The position numbers and the translations under genes were made by a program. Below the pieces are notes generated by a model that searched no databases, was not told the origin of the DNA, and saw nothing but the letters and a program-made list of their open reading frames with translations. Positions 1-6,792 of a stretch of 16,885 bases of DNA are shown here, piece after piece (positions within the stretch are counted from its first letter, which is position 1; each line of letters starts with the position of its first letter). The stretch spans positions 1-16,885 of the forward strand of contig JAGCLR010000222.1 in the NCBI GenBank assembly GCA_017646885.1, written 5' to 3'. Source of the stretch: Methanobrevibacter sp. GTDB lineage: Archaea > Methanobacteriota > Methanobacteria > Methanobacteriales > Methanobacteriaceae.

Positions 1-30
1 AATAGTAAAATAGTAAAATAAAATAATTAA

Positions 31-642
31 CTATTTTTGAAAAACAATAAGATAATGAGACTTGCCCTGAGGAATATCCTCACCGCAATCTGGATTCAAT
101 GAGAATAAGCTCATTCCATGCTCTTTAAAGACTTCCTCCAAATCTTCTGGACTGCTTCTTACAGTTATAGGAGGGCCATGCTTTGCTTCCTGTTTTTTAT
201 AGTCCATGATAGCTATTTTACCACCTGGCTTAAGAACTCTTTTAAGTTCTTCAATAGCTTCATCCATTCTTCTGGTTGCTTTAAATCCATGCCATACATT
301 TATTAAGAGAATTACATCAACCACATCATCCTCTAAATCAATATGATCTGGAATGTCTGCACAGATTGGAATTAGATTTTCATATCCCTTTTCATCTGCA
401 GTCTTTTGAAGGTCTTCAATGGAAGGTTCGTAAATGTCAACTGCATAGATTGTTGCATCATCATCTAATATTTCAACCGCTTCAAGTGCAGCATGTCCAT
501 CTCCACATCCCGCATCCATAAAAACTTCATTTCCATTTAGGTTCAATTCCATAATAATGTCATGAGCATTCAAAAATGACTCGCTTGACCTACCTTGAAT
601 GCGATGTCCATTGGCAGGTAAGAGACCTGTTGTATTTGCCAT
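31..642 (-). CDS. Class I SAM-dependent methyltransferase, substrate unknown
   Basis: 203 residues with a Rossmann-fold methyltransferase core. The glycine-rich SAM-binding motif I is DAGCGDG at residues 43-49. An acidic strand end (AVDIYEP) follows at about 68-74, then a motif IV-like stretch (VDVILLINVWHGF) and the post-motif LKPGGKIAIMDY. There is no membrane segment or signal peptide, so it is cytosolic. The N-terminus (GHRIQGRSSESFLNAHDII) resembles small UbiE-like methyltransferases of methanogens, but the acceptor cannot be deduced. The ATG at 640-642 is preceded by GGTGAT at good spacing. It lies downstream of the FmdE/ABC-importer genes on the same strand, but a hairpin terminator and a palindromic promoter region separate them, so it is probably transcribed alone. 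The TAG stop sits in a weak hairpin with a UUAA loop. The fold is confident; the role is not. Confidence 0.85.
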   Translation of the reverse strand: MANTTGLLPANGHRIQGRSSESFLNAHDIIMELNLNGNEVFMDAGCGDGHAALEAVEILDDDATIYAVDIYEPSIEDLQKTADEKGYENLIPICADIPDHIDLEDDVVDVILLINVWHGFKATRRMDEAIEELKRVLKPGGKIAIMDYKKQEAKHGPPITVRSSPEDLEEVFKEHGMSLFSLNPDCGEDIPQGKSHYLIVFQK

Positions 643-698
643 AAATAATCACCATTTAAATTAATAGATTAGCATAAAACTTATCGAATAATGAATCG

Positions 699-716
699 TT
701 TATTTAATTAAATAAA
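699..716. promoter_or_regulatory. Perfect 18-nt palindrome in methyltransferase promoter region
   Basis: TTTATTTAATTAAATAAA is a perfect palindrome 57-74 bases upstream of the methyltransferase ATG. On the minus strand it can serve as an archaeal TATA box, which would place the transcription start near 680 with a leader of about 40 bases. A dimeric regulator bound here would block TBP. AT-rich palindromes can arise by chance, so operator function is inferred. Confidence 0.4.
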
Positions 717-745
717 TTTTAAATTCATACCAATTTATAACTGAT

Positions 746-797
746 AAAAAATCTTAGGTTCAATGCATTTTTTTAAATAAAATTCATATGCATTGAA
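746..797 (-). terminator. Hairpin terminator after the FmdE-family gene
   Basis: A perfect 10-bp inverted repeat (759-768 TTCAATGCAT with 788-797 ATGCATTGAA, 19-base loop) begins 17 bases after the FmdE stop codon in the minus-strand direction. It is followed by six T residues (A6 at 746-751 on the plus strand). This is a good candidate for the end of the importer/FmdE transcript. Confidence 0.6.
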
Positions 798-814
798 TTC
801 AAAACCTGTTTTTA

Positions 815-1387
815 TTATTCATCAATTATTTCATAATATGCCCCTTCTGCACATGGGATGCAAACTGGCTTTCCACCACGGTTCAAGTGACGTCCATCAG
901 TAATTTTTTCACCACAGACTGAACAGTAAGTGCTTGTGTGTGGCTTACCTGGCATTTGAGAAGGTTTTAATTCAACATGGACTTTCTCTACAGTGAATAA
1001 CTCTTCAGCAGGAGTTCTTTTAAATCTTTCAATCATCTCATCTCTGGTTTCCCTTATTTTTTCCTGCTTGTTTGCATCAGCATCAGATACTCTGATTGCT
1101 TCACCTGTATCCATATTATAGAAAGTCACTGCAAACTTGCCGTAGTACATTTGCTTAAGGGATCTCTTTCCCATGGTACATTTGGTAACGGATTGAACTG
1201 CATCTGCCATGCATCTGTCAATTTCCAAAAATACAATAAGGTTTTTATGACGCTTGTTCAATTCAAATCCCATCAATTCCATACCGTACATTGCAAGCTT
1301 GGTACCAATAGCTATTCCTCCACAGATTTCTCCGTGGAATTCTTTAGCTTTAGCCAATTGCTCTTCATAATCTTCTACGCTTACCAT
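815..1387 (-). CDS. FmdE-family protein with C-terminal zinc-binding motif
   Basis: 190 residues. The N-terminal FmdE domain is recognised from HGEICGGIAIGTK (residues 18-30, His18 and Cys22), IDRCMADAVQ around Cys59, and CTMGKRSL from Cys70. The C-terminal 35 residues hold a zinc-finger-like CxxC...CxxC: Cys155, Cys158, Cys176 and Cys179. The family is named after a polypeptide found with molybdenum formylmethanofuran dehydrogenase, but FmdE is not a core catalytic subunit and its biochemical role is unsettled. ATG at 1385-1387 with AGGTG upstream. It follows the ABC ATPase gene by 57 bases on the same strand and precedes a terminator, so it is probably the last gene of the importer operon. 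That context suggests a part in handling the imported metal or cofactor, which is inference. Confidence 0.85.
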   Translation of the reverse strand: MVSVEDYEEQLAKAKEFHGEICGGIAIGTKLAMYGMELMGFELNKRHKNLIVFLEIDRCMADAVQSVTKCTMGKRSLKQMYYGKFAVTFYNMDTGEAIRVSDADANKQEKIRETRDEMIERFKRTPAEELFTVEKVHVELKPSQMPGKPHTSTYCSVCGEKITDGRHLNRGGKPVCIPCAEGAYYEIIDE

Positions 1388-1444
1388 TTTTACACCTTTT
1401 TAAATAATATTTGAATAATAAAGTAAATATAAATACTTATAAAT

Positions 1445-2278
1445 TTAATCAATCTTAGAATACTTTTTAGAATAATTGCTCATAACCAACTCTAAATTAG
1501 TCTTTAAAGGAACACATATTTTTCTATTGTCTTCAAGCTCTACAAGCTTTACATCAATGCCATATGCCTTGTGCAAGTTCTCTTCAGTTAAGACTTCTTC
1601 AGGAGTTCCAAAATCAATGAAAGTCTTGTCTTTCATAATAGCTACCTTAGAAGCCGCCAAAAAAGCATGGTCAGGATAATGTGAAGACATAATGACTGCA
1701 AGACCCAAATCAGACAATTGCTCAATCATTTCCAATAGCTTGATTTGATTGCCGAAATCCAAATGGTTTGTCGGCTCATCCAAAATAAGCAAATCAGGCT
1801 CTTGGGCAAGAACCCTTGCAAGGAAAACCAATTGACGTTCACCACCACTTAAATTAGTATAGCTTTTTTCCTTCAGATATTCAATTCCAAGAGTCTTTAA
1901 AGCATTTAAAGCTATTTCCTTATCTTCTTCCTTCGGAGAGGAAGATAAATTTATATAAGGGGACCTTCCCATAAGGACTACATCAAAGACCTTGAAAGGA
2001 AATGAAGGGACATGCCCTTGTGGAATATACCCTACTAGCTTTGCAATGTCACTATATGACAGTTCCTTGATGTTTGTTCCATTTAATGAAACAGTTCCTG
2101 AGTTTACATCATGAAGGCCATTTATTGTTTTTATCAATGTGGTCTTTCCAGTTCCATTTGGTCCCAATATGCATAGAACATCTCCCTTTTCAATTGAAAA
2201 ACTGATGTTCTCAAATACAGTTGGAGACTCTTTATCATATGAAAAGGAAACATCTTTCACTTCTAACAGCTTAACCAT
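1445..2278 (-). CDS. FecE/BtuD-type ABC transporter ATP-binding protein
   Basis: 277 residues with a complete set of ABC ATPase motifs: Walker A GPNGTGKTT (39-47), Q-loop Gln87, signature LSGGE (143-147), Walker B LLILDEP (163-169), D-loop NHLD and switch His200. The best match is the FecE/BtuD/FhuC class of type II importers, which energise uptake of metal chelates, corrinoids or oxyanions at the cytoplasmic face of the membrane. ATG at 2276-2278 is preceded by GGTGG. It is the third gene of the binding protein-permease-ATPase-FmdE set, with a 52-base gap to the permease. The substrate class cannot be read from an ATPase. Confidence 0.95.
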   Translation of the reverse strand: MVKLLEVKDVSFSYDKESPTVFENISFSIEKGDVLCILGPNGTGKTTLIKTINGLHDVNSGTVSLNGTNIKELSYSDIAKLVGYIPQGHVPSFPFKVFDVVLMGRSPYINLSSSPKEEDKEIALNALKTLGIEYLKEKSYTNLSGGERQLVFLARVLAQEPDLLILDEPTNHLDFGNQIKLLEMIEQLSDLGLAVIMSSHYPDHAFLAASKVAIMKDKTFIDFGTPEEVLTEENLHKAYGIDVKLVELEDNRKICVPLKTNLELVMSNYSKKYSKID

Positions 2279-2330
2279 AAAACCACCACACTAAATAAAC
2301 TAAGCTTGCTTGAAAAACAATCCAAATAAA

Positions 2331-3356
2331 CTAACTCCACTCTGAATAACCTCTTCTAAGCAAGTAAAGGAACAAAGGAACACCAACAATTGCAGTTAAA
2401 ATACCAATAGGAATTTCTATTGAAATAAATGTTCTTGAAATATTATCAATCAATAATAGGAAACTTGCCCCAATGCTTAATGAAGCGGGAAGAAGAATCT
2501 TATGGTCTGGACCTACAATTATACGAGTCATATGAGGAACTACAAGACCAACCCAACCAATAATCCCACTTATAGATACTGCTGCAGAAGTAACTAAAGT
2601 ACATGCAACAATAATAAGCAATCTAAGTTTTCCAGCATCCAAACCTAACGATTGAGCTTCTTCATCACCCATTGCCAAAACATTCAAATGCCATCTCAAA
2701 ACTAAAATGACAAGAATTCCAATAAGCAATGGAATGATAATCATTGATAACTTATCAAAATTAACAGCAGATAAGCTACCCATAAGCCAATAGGTGATCT
2801 GAGGCAACTTGTCATAAGGATCTGCCATGAATTTAGTACCTGAAATCAAAGCATTGAAGAATGCTGAAACTGCAGTACCAGACAGTACAAGAAGAAGAAT
2901 TCCCCCTGCCTTATAAGCTTTTGAAATCCCATAGGTGATAGATACAGAGATAATGCCGAATATAAAGGCAGCCAATTGAATCAATGCATTTCCTGCATTT
3001 GCTAAAATTGCAACTGCAGCACCAAAACCGGCTCCCATAGATACCCCTAACAAATCCGGAGATACAAGAGGGTTTTTAAATATCCCCTGAAAAGAAGCAC
3101 CAGCAATGGATAAAGCCGCCCCAACAAGCAAAGCTGCAATAATACGGGGCAATCTAATTGTAAATACAATTGAATTTAGCTCTGGAGATACAGCCAATTG
3201 TGGAAATATTGGGCTTAAAATGGTCTTTACCACATCAATAGGAGCTACTGGATACCTGCCTAACATAAAGGATACAAAGAATAAAAATATTGGCAGAGCA
3301 ATCAGCAATAGGTAAATGATCAAATTATCTATATTCAAAGAAGAATTCTCACTCAT
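2331..3356 (-). CDS. FecCD-type ABC transporter permease
   Basis: About 341 residues with roughly ten hydrophobic segments, typical of BtuC/FecCD/FhuB permeases that form the membrane channel of type II importers. Family hallmarks are GAALSIAGASFQGIFKNPL near residue 80, the cytoplasmic coupling region GLVVPHMTRIIVGPDH, and the C-terminal EIPIGILTAIVGVPLFLYLL. I chose the ATG at 3354-3356; a TTG directly before it (3357-3359) is also possible. AAGGAT lies 9 bases before the ATG and 6 before the TTG, so spacing does not settle it. It pairs with the binding protein upstream (103-base gap) and the ATPase downstream. Only one permease gene is present, so a homodimeric channel is expected. Confidence 0.93.
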   Translation of the reverse strand: MSENSSLNIDNLIIYLLLIALPIFLFFVSFMLGRYPVAPIDVVKTILSPIFPQLAVSPELNSIVFTIRLPRIIAALLVGAALSIAGASFQGIFKNPLVSPDLLGVSMGAGFGAAVAILANAGNALIQLAAFIFGIISVSITYGISKAYKAGGILLLVLSGTAVSAFFNALISGTKFMADPYDKLPQITYWLMGSLSAVNFDKLSMIIIPLLIGILVILVLRWHLNVLAMGDEEAQSLGLDAGKLRLLIIVACTLVTSAAVSISGIIGWVGLVVPHMTRIIVGPDHKILLPASLSIGASFLLLIDNISRTFISIEIPIGILTAIVGVPLFLYLLRRGYSEWS

Positions 3357-3430
3357 CAATACAAATCCTTAAAATTTTTAGAAATTAATCTGCTTTCTTA
3401 GAATTATTGTTTAAACTATTTAAATATAAC

Positions 3431-3445
3431 AGAATTATGAATTCT
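3431..3445. promoter_or_regulatory. Inverted repeat between binding-protein and permease genes
   Basis: AGAATT-atg-AATTCT is a perfect 6-bp inverted repeat with a 3-base loop, starting 14 bases after the binding-protein stop codon. On the minus strand it is followed by a TATA-like stretch (TTATATTTAAATAG) rather than a T-run. It could be a 3' hairpin protecting the binding-protein mRNA, or an operator at an internal promoter for the permease. Evidence is limited to symmetry and position. Confidence 0.35.
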
Positions 3446-3459
3446 ATACATTATTCCAA

Positions 3460-4566
3460 TCATAAATCTGATTCTTTAATTCCGGATGAAGTCAAGATCT
3501 CACGAGCTTCATCATCACTTAAATCATAATGATAGAACTTGCTGTAAAACTCCTTAGTGGCATCTACCATATTGATATTGGAATACTTTTCCGGATAAAT
3601 TACTTTAGCAGTCCAAGGAACACCGATTATTATATTTGCTCCAGGAGGCCTATCAAACCATTTAAATGGGGACTGTGGAGAAATATAAACCCTGTGGTCT
3701 TTTACTGCCTTTACACTAGCCCATTTTGAATCATTATAGACATTATTGTAAAAGTCCTCATCTGTAGCTATGATAACATCAGGATTCCATTTCATTACCT
3801 GCTCAATTGAAACAGTTAATTCACTGCCAGAATCCTTAACTTCAGTATCCGCAACATTTTTACCACCAACAAGTGAAATCAGTTGGCCATGTGAAGCTCC
3901 GCTTGCATAAGTGGACAATCCGTCCTCACCAGAAGCGTAATAAACAGATTTTTTCTCAGAATCTGGAATGGAACTTGCTACACTATTTACTTCTGATAAA
4001 TACTTATCATTAAAGCCAATAAGCTCTTGAGCCTTATCTTCAGCAGTCAAGATTTTGCCCATAAACTCAATGGTGGAATCAATCTTTGTAACATTGGTGT
4101 TGTCAGTCACTGCTACAACTGGAATTGAACCGAATTTCTCTTGTCTTTCTTCAACAGTAGACAGATCCACGCCCATTCCTTCATCAATGGATTCAACAAC
4201 AAAATTAGGCTCAGCAGCAATGAATTCCTCATAATTACCATCTTGACTTCCAAACCATCCTCCAATTACTGGAAATTTATCCTTATATTGATCTGGAACA
4301 TAAGTGAGCTCTTCATCAGTCCATTGGAAGTTTACTCCCGCTAATTTCTCAGGAGCTAACATATACATAATGGTAGTCATAGGTGGACTTGTAGCAACAA
4401 TCCTATCGACACTATTTGGGATAGTTACAGTCCTATTTGCCATATCAGTTATTGTATTATTGCCTGATGAAGTTACAGAAGAGGGAGAGGCAAATAAACT
4501 AATAGCAGCCCCACAAGCAACTAAAGCAATTAAAATAACCAATATTATTTTAGTTTTCTTTTCCAT
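3460..4566 (-). CDS. FecB/BtuF-type ABC substrate-binding protein
   Basis: 368 residues. A hydrophobic N-terminal segment (about 7-26) directs export. It contains LVAC at residues 15-18, which fits a lipobox, but hydrophobicity continues past the Cys, so an uncleaved membrane anchor is equally possible. The mature part starts with DMANRTVTIPNSVDRIV and continues through TIMYMLAPEKLAGVN, an EEFIAAEPNFVV segment and SIEQVMKWNPDVIIATD. This is the bilobed periplasmic-binding fold used for iron chelates, corrinoids, heme or molybdate/tungstate. ATG at 4564-4566 with an AGGT-type site. It is the first gene of the importer operon, behind a TATA box with an overlapping inverted repeat. Annotation as iron transport would be by family only; the ligand is unproven. 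Confidence 0.9.
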   Translation of the reverse strand: MEKKTKIILVILIALVACGAAISLFASPSSVTSSGNNTITDMANRTVTIPNSVDRIVATSPPMTTIMYMLAPEKLAGVNFQWTDEELTYVPDQYKDKFPVIGGWFGSQDGNYEEFIAAEPNFVVESIDEGMGVDLSTVEERQEKFGSIPVVAVTDNTNVTKIDSTIEFMGKILTAEDKAQELIGFNDKYLSEVNSVASSIPDSEKKSVYYASGEDGLSTYASGASHGQLISLVGGKNVADTEVKDSGSELTVSIEQVMKWNPDVIIATDEDFYNNVYNDSKWASVKAVKDHRVYISPQSPFKWFDRPPGANIIIGVPWTAKVIYPEKYSNINMVDATKEFYSKFYHYDLSDDEAREILTSSGIKESDL

Positions 4567-4907
4567 ATTATTACCTAATTATAACTATATAGTATATAAC
4601 ATGAAATATTTTTCATTTCAATTATATAAATAATTTTCTAAATTATTTAAAAATGATTAAATCTAATAAAAAACCCAAATTAAAGCTTTTTCGATTAAGA
4701 AAAATGATTCATATAGATATGAAAATAAAACAAAAAAGAAACTCAATGGAACTTAAAAGACCAAAGAAAAATATGAAAAATATGGAGAAGGAAAATAAAT
4801 TAAAAAAGTGAAATAATTAAAATAAGTGAAAATAATTAAAAAAAATGAAGAATAAAAAAAGAAAAACACATGAAGAAAAATAAGTTAGGAAGATGATGAA
4901 AAATAGA
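4567..4907. other. Intergenic region: importer promoter and A-rich tract
   Basis: The left part (to about 4640) holds the promoter of the importer operon. The rest is a very A-rich tract on the plus strand; read on the minus strand it is T-rich and probably terminates the hexuloisomerase transcript. The only open frame seen is a 30-codon Lys-rich one (4719-4811) without a ribosome binding site, which I do not accept as a gene. Confidence 0.6.
4601..4630 (-). promoter_or_regulatory. Importer operon promoter with operator-like inverted repeat
   Basis: On the minus strand TTTATATAAT (4621-4630) matches an archaeal TATA box and predicts a start near 4600, with a leader of about 35 bases. Between TATA box and predicted start lies ATGAAA-tatt-TTTCAT (4601-4616), overlapping a second symmetric reading TGAAAT-N7-ATTTCA (4602-4620). 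A further palindrome, ACTATATAGT, is at 4584-4593. Archaeal repressors often bind in this position to block polymerase, so metal-responsive repression is plausible but inferred. Confidence 0.45.
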
Positions 4908-5498
4908 CTATTCTAAAACAGTATGTCTATTCTTTAAATCCTCTTCAGTTTTGCCCATGGTTTCCATAAGTTCAGAAACCAATCCATCAAGGAATACAAG
5001 AGAAGTTAATTCAAATGCAGTACCAAGAGGAGTCAATGAAGTGTAATTTCCTTTAATTTGTCTTTTGAGGTAGTTTTCATCATCCACTTCCACTTTTGTT
5101 CTACCTTTTACGTGAATGATTCCATCAGCTATTTGGCCTAAACTGCTTTCAGGATAAGAAGTCAATGCCAAAACCTTTGCACCTCTTTTTTTAGAAATTT
5201 TTGCAGCAGTTACAATGGTATTGGTTTCACCAGAACCTGAAATAGCTAAAATGCAGTCTCCTGCATTGATAGCTGGAGAAATGGTTTCACCCACTACATA
5301 GGAACTTAAACCTAAGTGCATCAATCTCATTGCAAACGCCTTAGCTGCAAGACCTGATCTACCTGCACCGGTTACAAAAATATTATCTGCAGTTGTAATA
5401 ATTTCAATAAACTTTGCTATATCTTCTTCAATCAAATATTCTTCTGCATCATGAATATTTTCTAAAATTGCTTCAATTGCGGATATCATAAACTCCAT
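4908..5498 (-). CDS. hxlB: 6-phospho-3-hexuloisomerase (SIS domain)
   Basis: 196 residues forming one SIS sugar-isomerase domain. Signatures are FVTGAGRSG (residues 41-49), AMRLMHLGLSSYVVGET (56-72) and AISGSGET (85-92). TPLGTAFE and a C-terminal RHTVLE follow. This pattern is that of archaeal phosphohexuloisomerase, which interconverts fructose 6-phosphate and hexulose 6-phosphate. With hexulose-phosphate synthase running in reverse it supplies ribulose 5-phosphate in archaea that lack a classical oxidative pentose pathway. The partner synthase is not in this window. The ATG at 5496-5498 has an AGGT site; the ATG three codons later has GGAG too close to it, so the first is preferred. It is divergent from a LysR-like regulator across 257 bases. 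Confidence 0.9.
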   Translation of the reverse strand: MEFMISAIEAILENIHDAEEYLIEEDIAKFIEIITTADNIFVTGAGRSGLAAKAFAMRLMHLGLSSYVVGETISPAINAGDCILAISGSGETNTIVTAAKISKKRGAKVLALTSYPESSLGQIADGIIHVKGRTKVEVDDENYLKRQIKGNYTSLTPLGTAFELTSLVFLDGLVSELMETMGKTEEDLKNRHTVLE

Positions 5499-5647
5499 TT
5501 AAATCTCTACCTAAACCTTAATATAATTTCAATAATTTCTAATCATTCAATGAAAACATAATACAAAATTTTAACTATAAATTATTTTGAAATTAGATAA
5601 TACTATTATATTCATTAAAATATTTAAAATTAATCAGTGCCATGAAT

Positions 5648-5726
5648 CAAAAAGTTTTAATATCTTGAACTGGTATAAAGCAAAAAGTTTTTTTAATATT
5701 TTGAATAAAAGAAAATATATATTTTC
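5648..5726 (+). promoter_or_regulatory. Regulator gene promoter with palindrome and direct repeats
   Basis: A perfect 16-nt palindrome, GAAAATATATATTTTC (5711-5726), contains a TATA-like core placed to start transcription about 12 bases before the regulator ATG. Upstream, CAAAAAGTTTTAATATCTTGAA (5648-5669) recurs imperfectly at 5681-5705 with three extra T residues, 33 bases apart or about three helical turns. Together they look like an autoregulatory operator region in the divergent spacer. Confidence 0.45.
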
Positions 5727-5755
5727 AAAACAAAAATGGGTTTTAGAGGGATTTA

Positions 5756-6688
5756 ATGCCAAATCGTGAAGATGAAAATGATGATGCATTCATGGATGAA
5801 AAGAATATCATCAAGCCTGAAATCGGAATTGAAATAGATGGAATATCCTTTAATTATAAATTCTTTGAAACATTGGAATCATTGTCAAAAACATATTCCC
5901 AAAGAAAAACTGCAAAGGAATTGAAAGTTTCCCATTCAGTGCTTAATAGAAGAGTCAAGAACGCTGAAGACAAGCTTGGGGAAAAATTAGTGATTAGTGT
6001 AGGTTCCGGTTCTGAATTAAGTCCAAAAGGGTATGAACTTCTAGATATCTATTACAAATATAAAAACCGATTAGAAGATAGAGAAGAGATCATAATAGCT
6101 GGAGGCCATATCATTACAGGACTTCTGCAAGCTATCAGCTATGATTTGCCTTTTAAGACATTGATTTACAGTAGTGATGACGAAAGTGCATATGAACTTG
6201 CAAAACAGGATTTAGTGGATATATTGGCATTGGATGACCCATTACTTGCTTTTGAAAACGATTTGAATTTTACAGCTATTGCATATGACCATTTGGTGCT
6301 TATCTCTCCAAGCCGTGGAAAAAGAATTGAAAGGATAGAAGACCTTGAAGGATTGAAATTCATTGGTGTGAAGGGAAGTGCGCAAAGGTTGGCATGGAAC
6401 ACATTAAGACAGGAAAACATTAATTTCTCCATTGAAAGGGAAGTCAAATCCCAATTTGATGCCTTCAAAATCGTTAGAAACTCTGATGAATACTATACCT
6501 TTTTAAATGCAAGCTATTTCAATGGAAATGAAATATTGAAAAATGAAACACGTCACGTAATAAGTTTAGTTCAAATCAATGATACAAAAGAAGACATTTA
6601 TAATTTAATTGAATATTTACTCTTTGATGGACAAACTAAAATAGGAGAACAAGGATTTGTTCCAATGAAACCTTGGAAAACAAGATAG
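5756..6688 (+). CDS. LysR-like transcriptional regulator with ligand-binding domain
   Basis: 310 residues. An N-terminal winged helix-turn-helix (about 35-95) reads FETLESLSKTYSQRKTAKEL, then KVSHSVLNRRVKNAEDKLGE, with an ELSPKGYELL wing and helix like LysR/ModE proteins. From about 112 to 300 the protein resembles a periplasmic-binding-type effector domain (IIAGGHIITGLLQAIS, DLVDILALDDP, FTAIAYDHLVLISPS), as in archaeal one-component regulators. The ATG at 5756-5758 has GAGGG five bases upstream; another ATG 12 codons later lacks such a site. It is divergent from hxlB and convergent with thiC. LysR-type proteins often control themselves and the divergent neighbour, so hxlB is the first candidate target. 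The effector is unknown. Confidence 0.8.
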   Translation: MPNREDENDDAFMDEKNIIKPEIGIEIDGISFNYKFFETLESLSKTYSQRKTAKELKVSHSVLNRRVKNAEDKLGEKLVISVGSGSELSPKGYELLDIYYKYKNRLEDREEIIIAGGHIITGLLQAISYDLPFKTLIYSSDDESAYELAKQDLVDILALDDPLLAFENDLNFTAIAYDHLVLISPSRGKRIERIEDLEGLKFIGVKGSAQRLAWNTLRQENINFSIEREVKSQFDAFKIVRNSDEYYTFLNASYFNGNEILKNETRHVISLVQINDTKEDIYNLIEYLLFDGQTKIGEQGFVPMKPWKTR

Positions 6689-6749
6689 TAAAAAAAATAA
6701 AAAATTAAAAAGAGAATTAATTGAAAAATAAAAAAAATAAATTAAATTT

Positions 6750-6792
6750 AAAAAAAGAAAAAAGAAAGAAAAAATAGATAATTTATCTATTT
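6750..6792 (-). terminator. thiC terminator overlapping the stop codon
   Basis: AAATAGATA (6772-6780) pairs perfectly with TATCTATTT (6784-6792) across a three-base loop, and the thiC TAG stop (6787-6789) lies within the stem. On the minus strand it is followed by a pyrimidine tract rich in T-runs (6750-6771). It also marks the convergence point with the regulator gene. Confidence 0.6.

Noticed and set aside
3460..4566. Confident lipoprotein call for the binding protein from LVAC at residues 15-18
   Set aside because: The hydrophobic segment continues beyond the Cys, so a membrane anchor is equally likely; kept as a note only.
4719..4811. 30-codon plus-strand open frame, Lys-rich
   Set aside because: No ribosome binding site, low-complexity composition expected from an A-rich tract, and a position opposite the probable terminator of hxlB.
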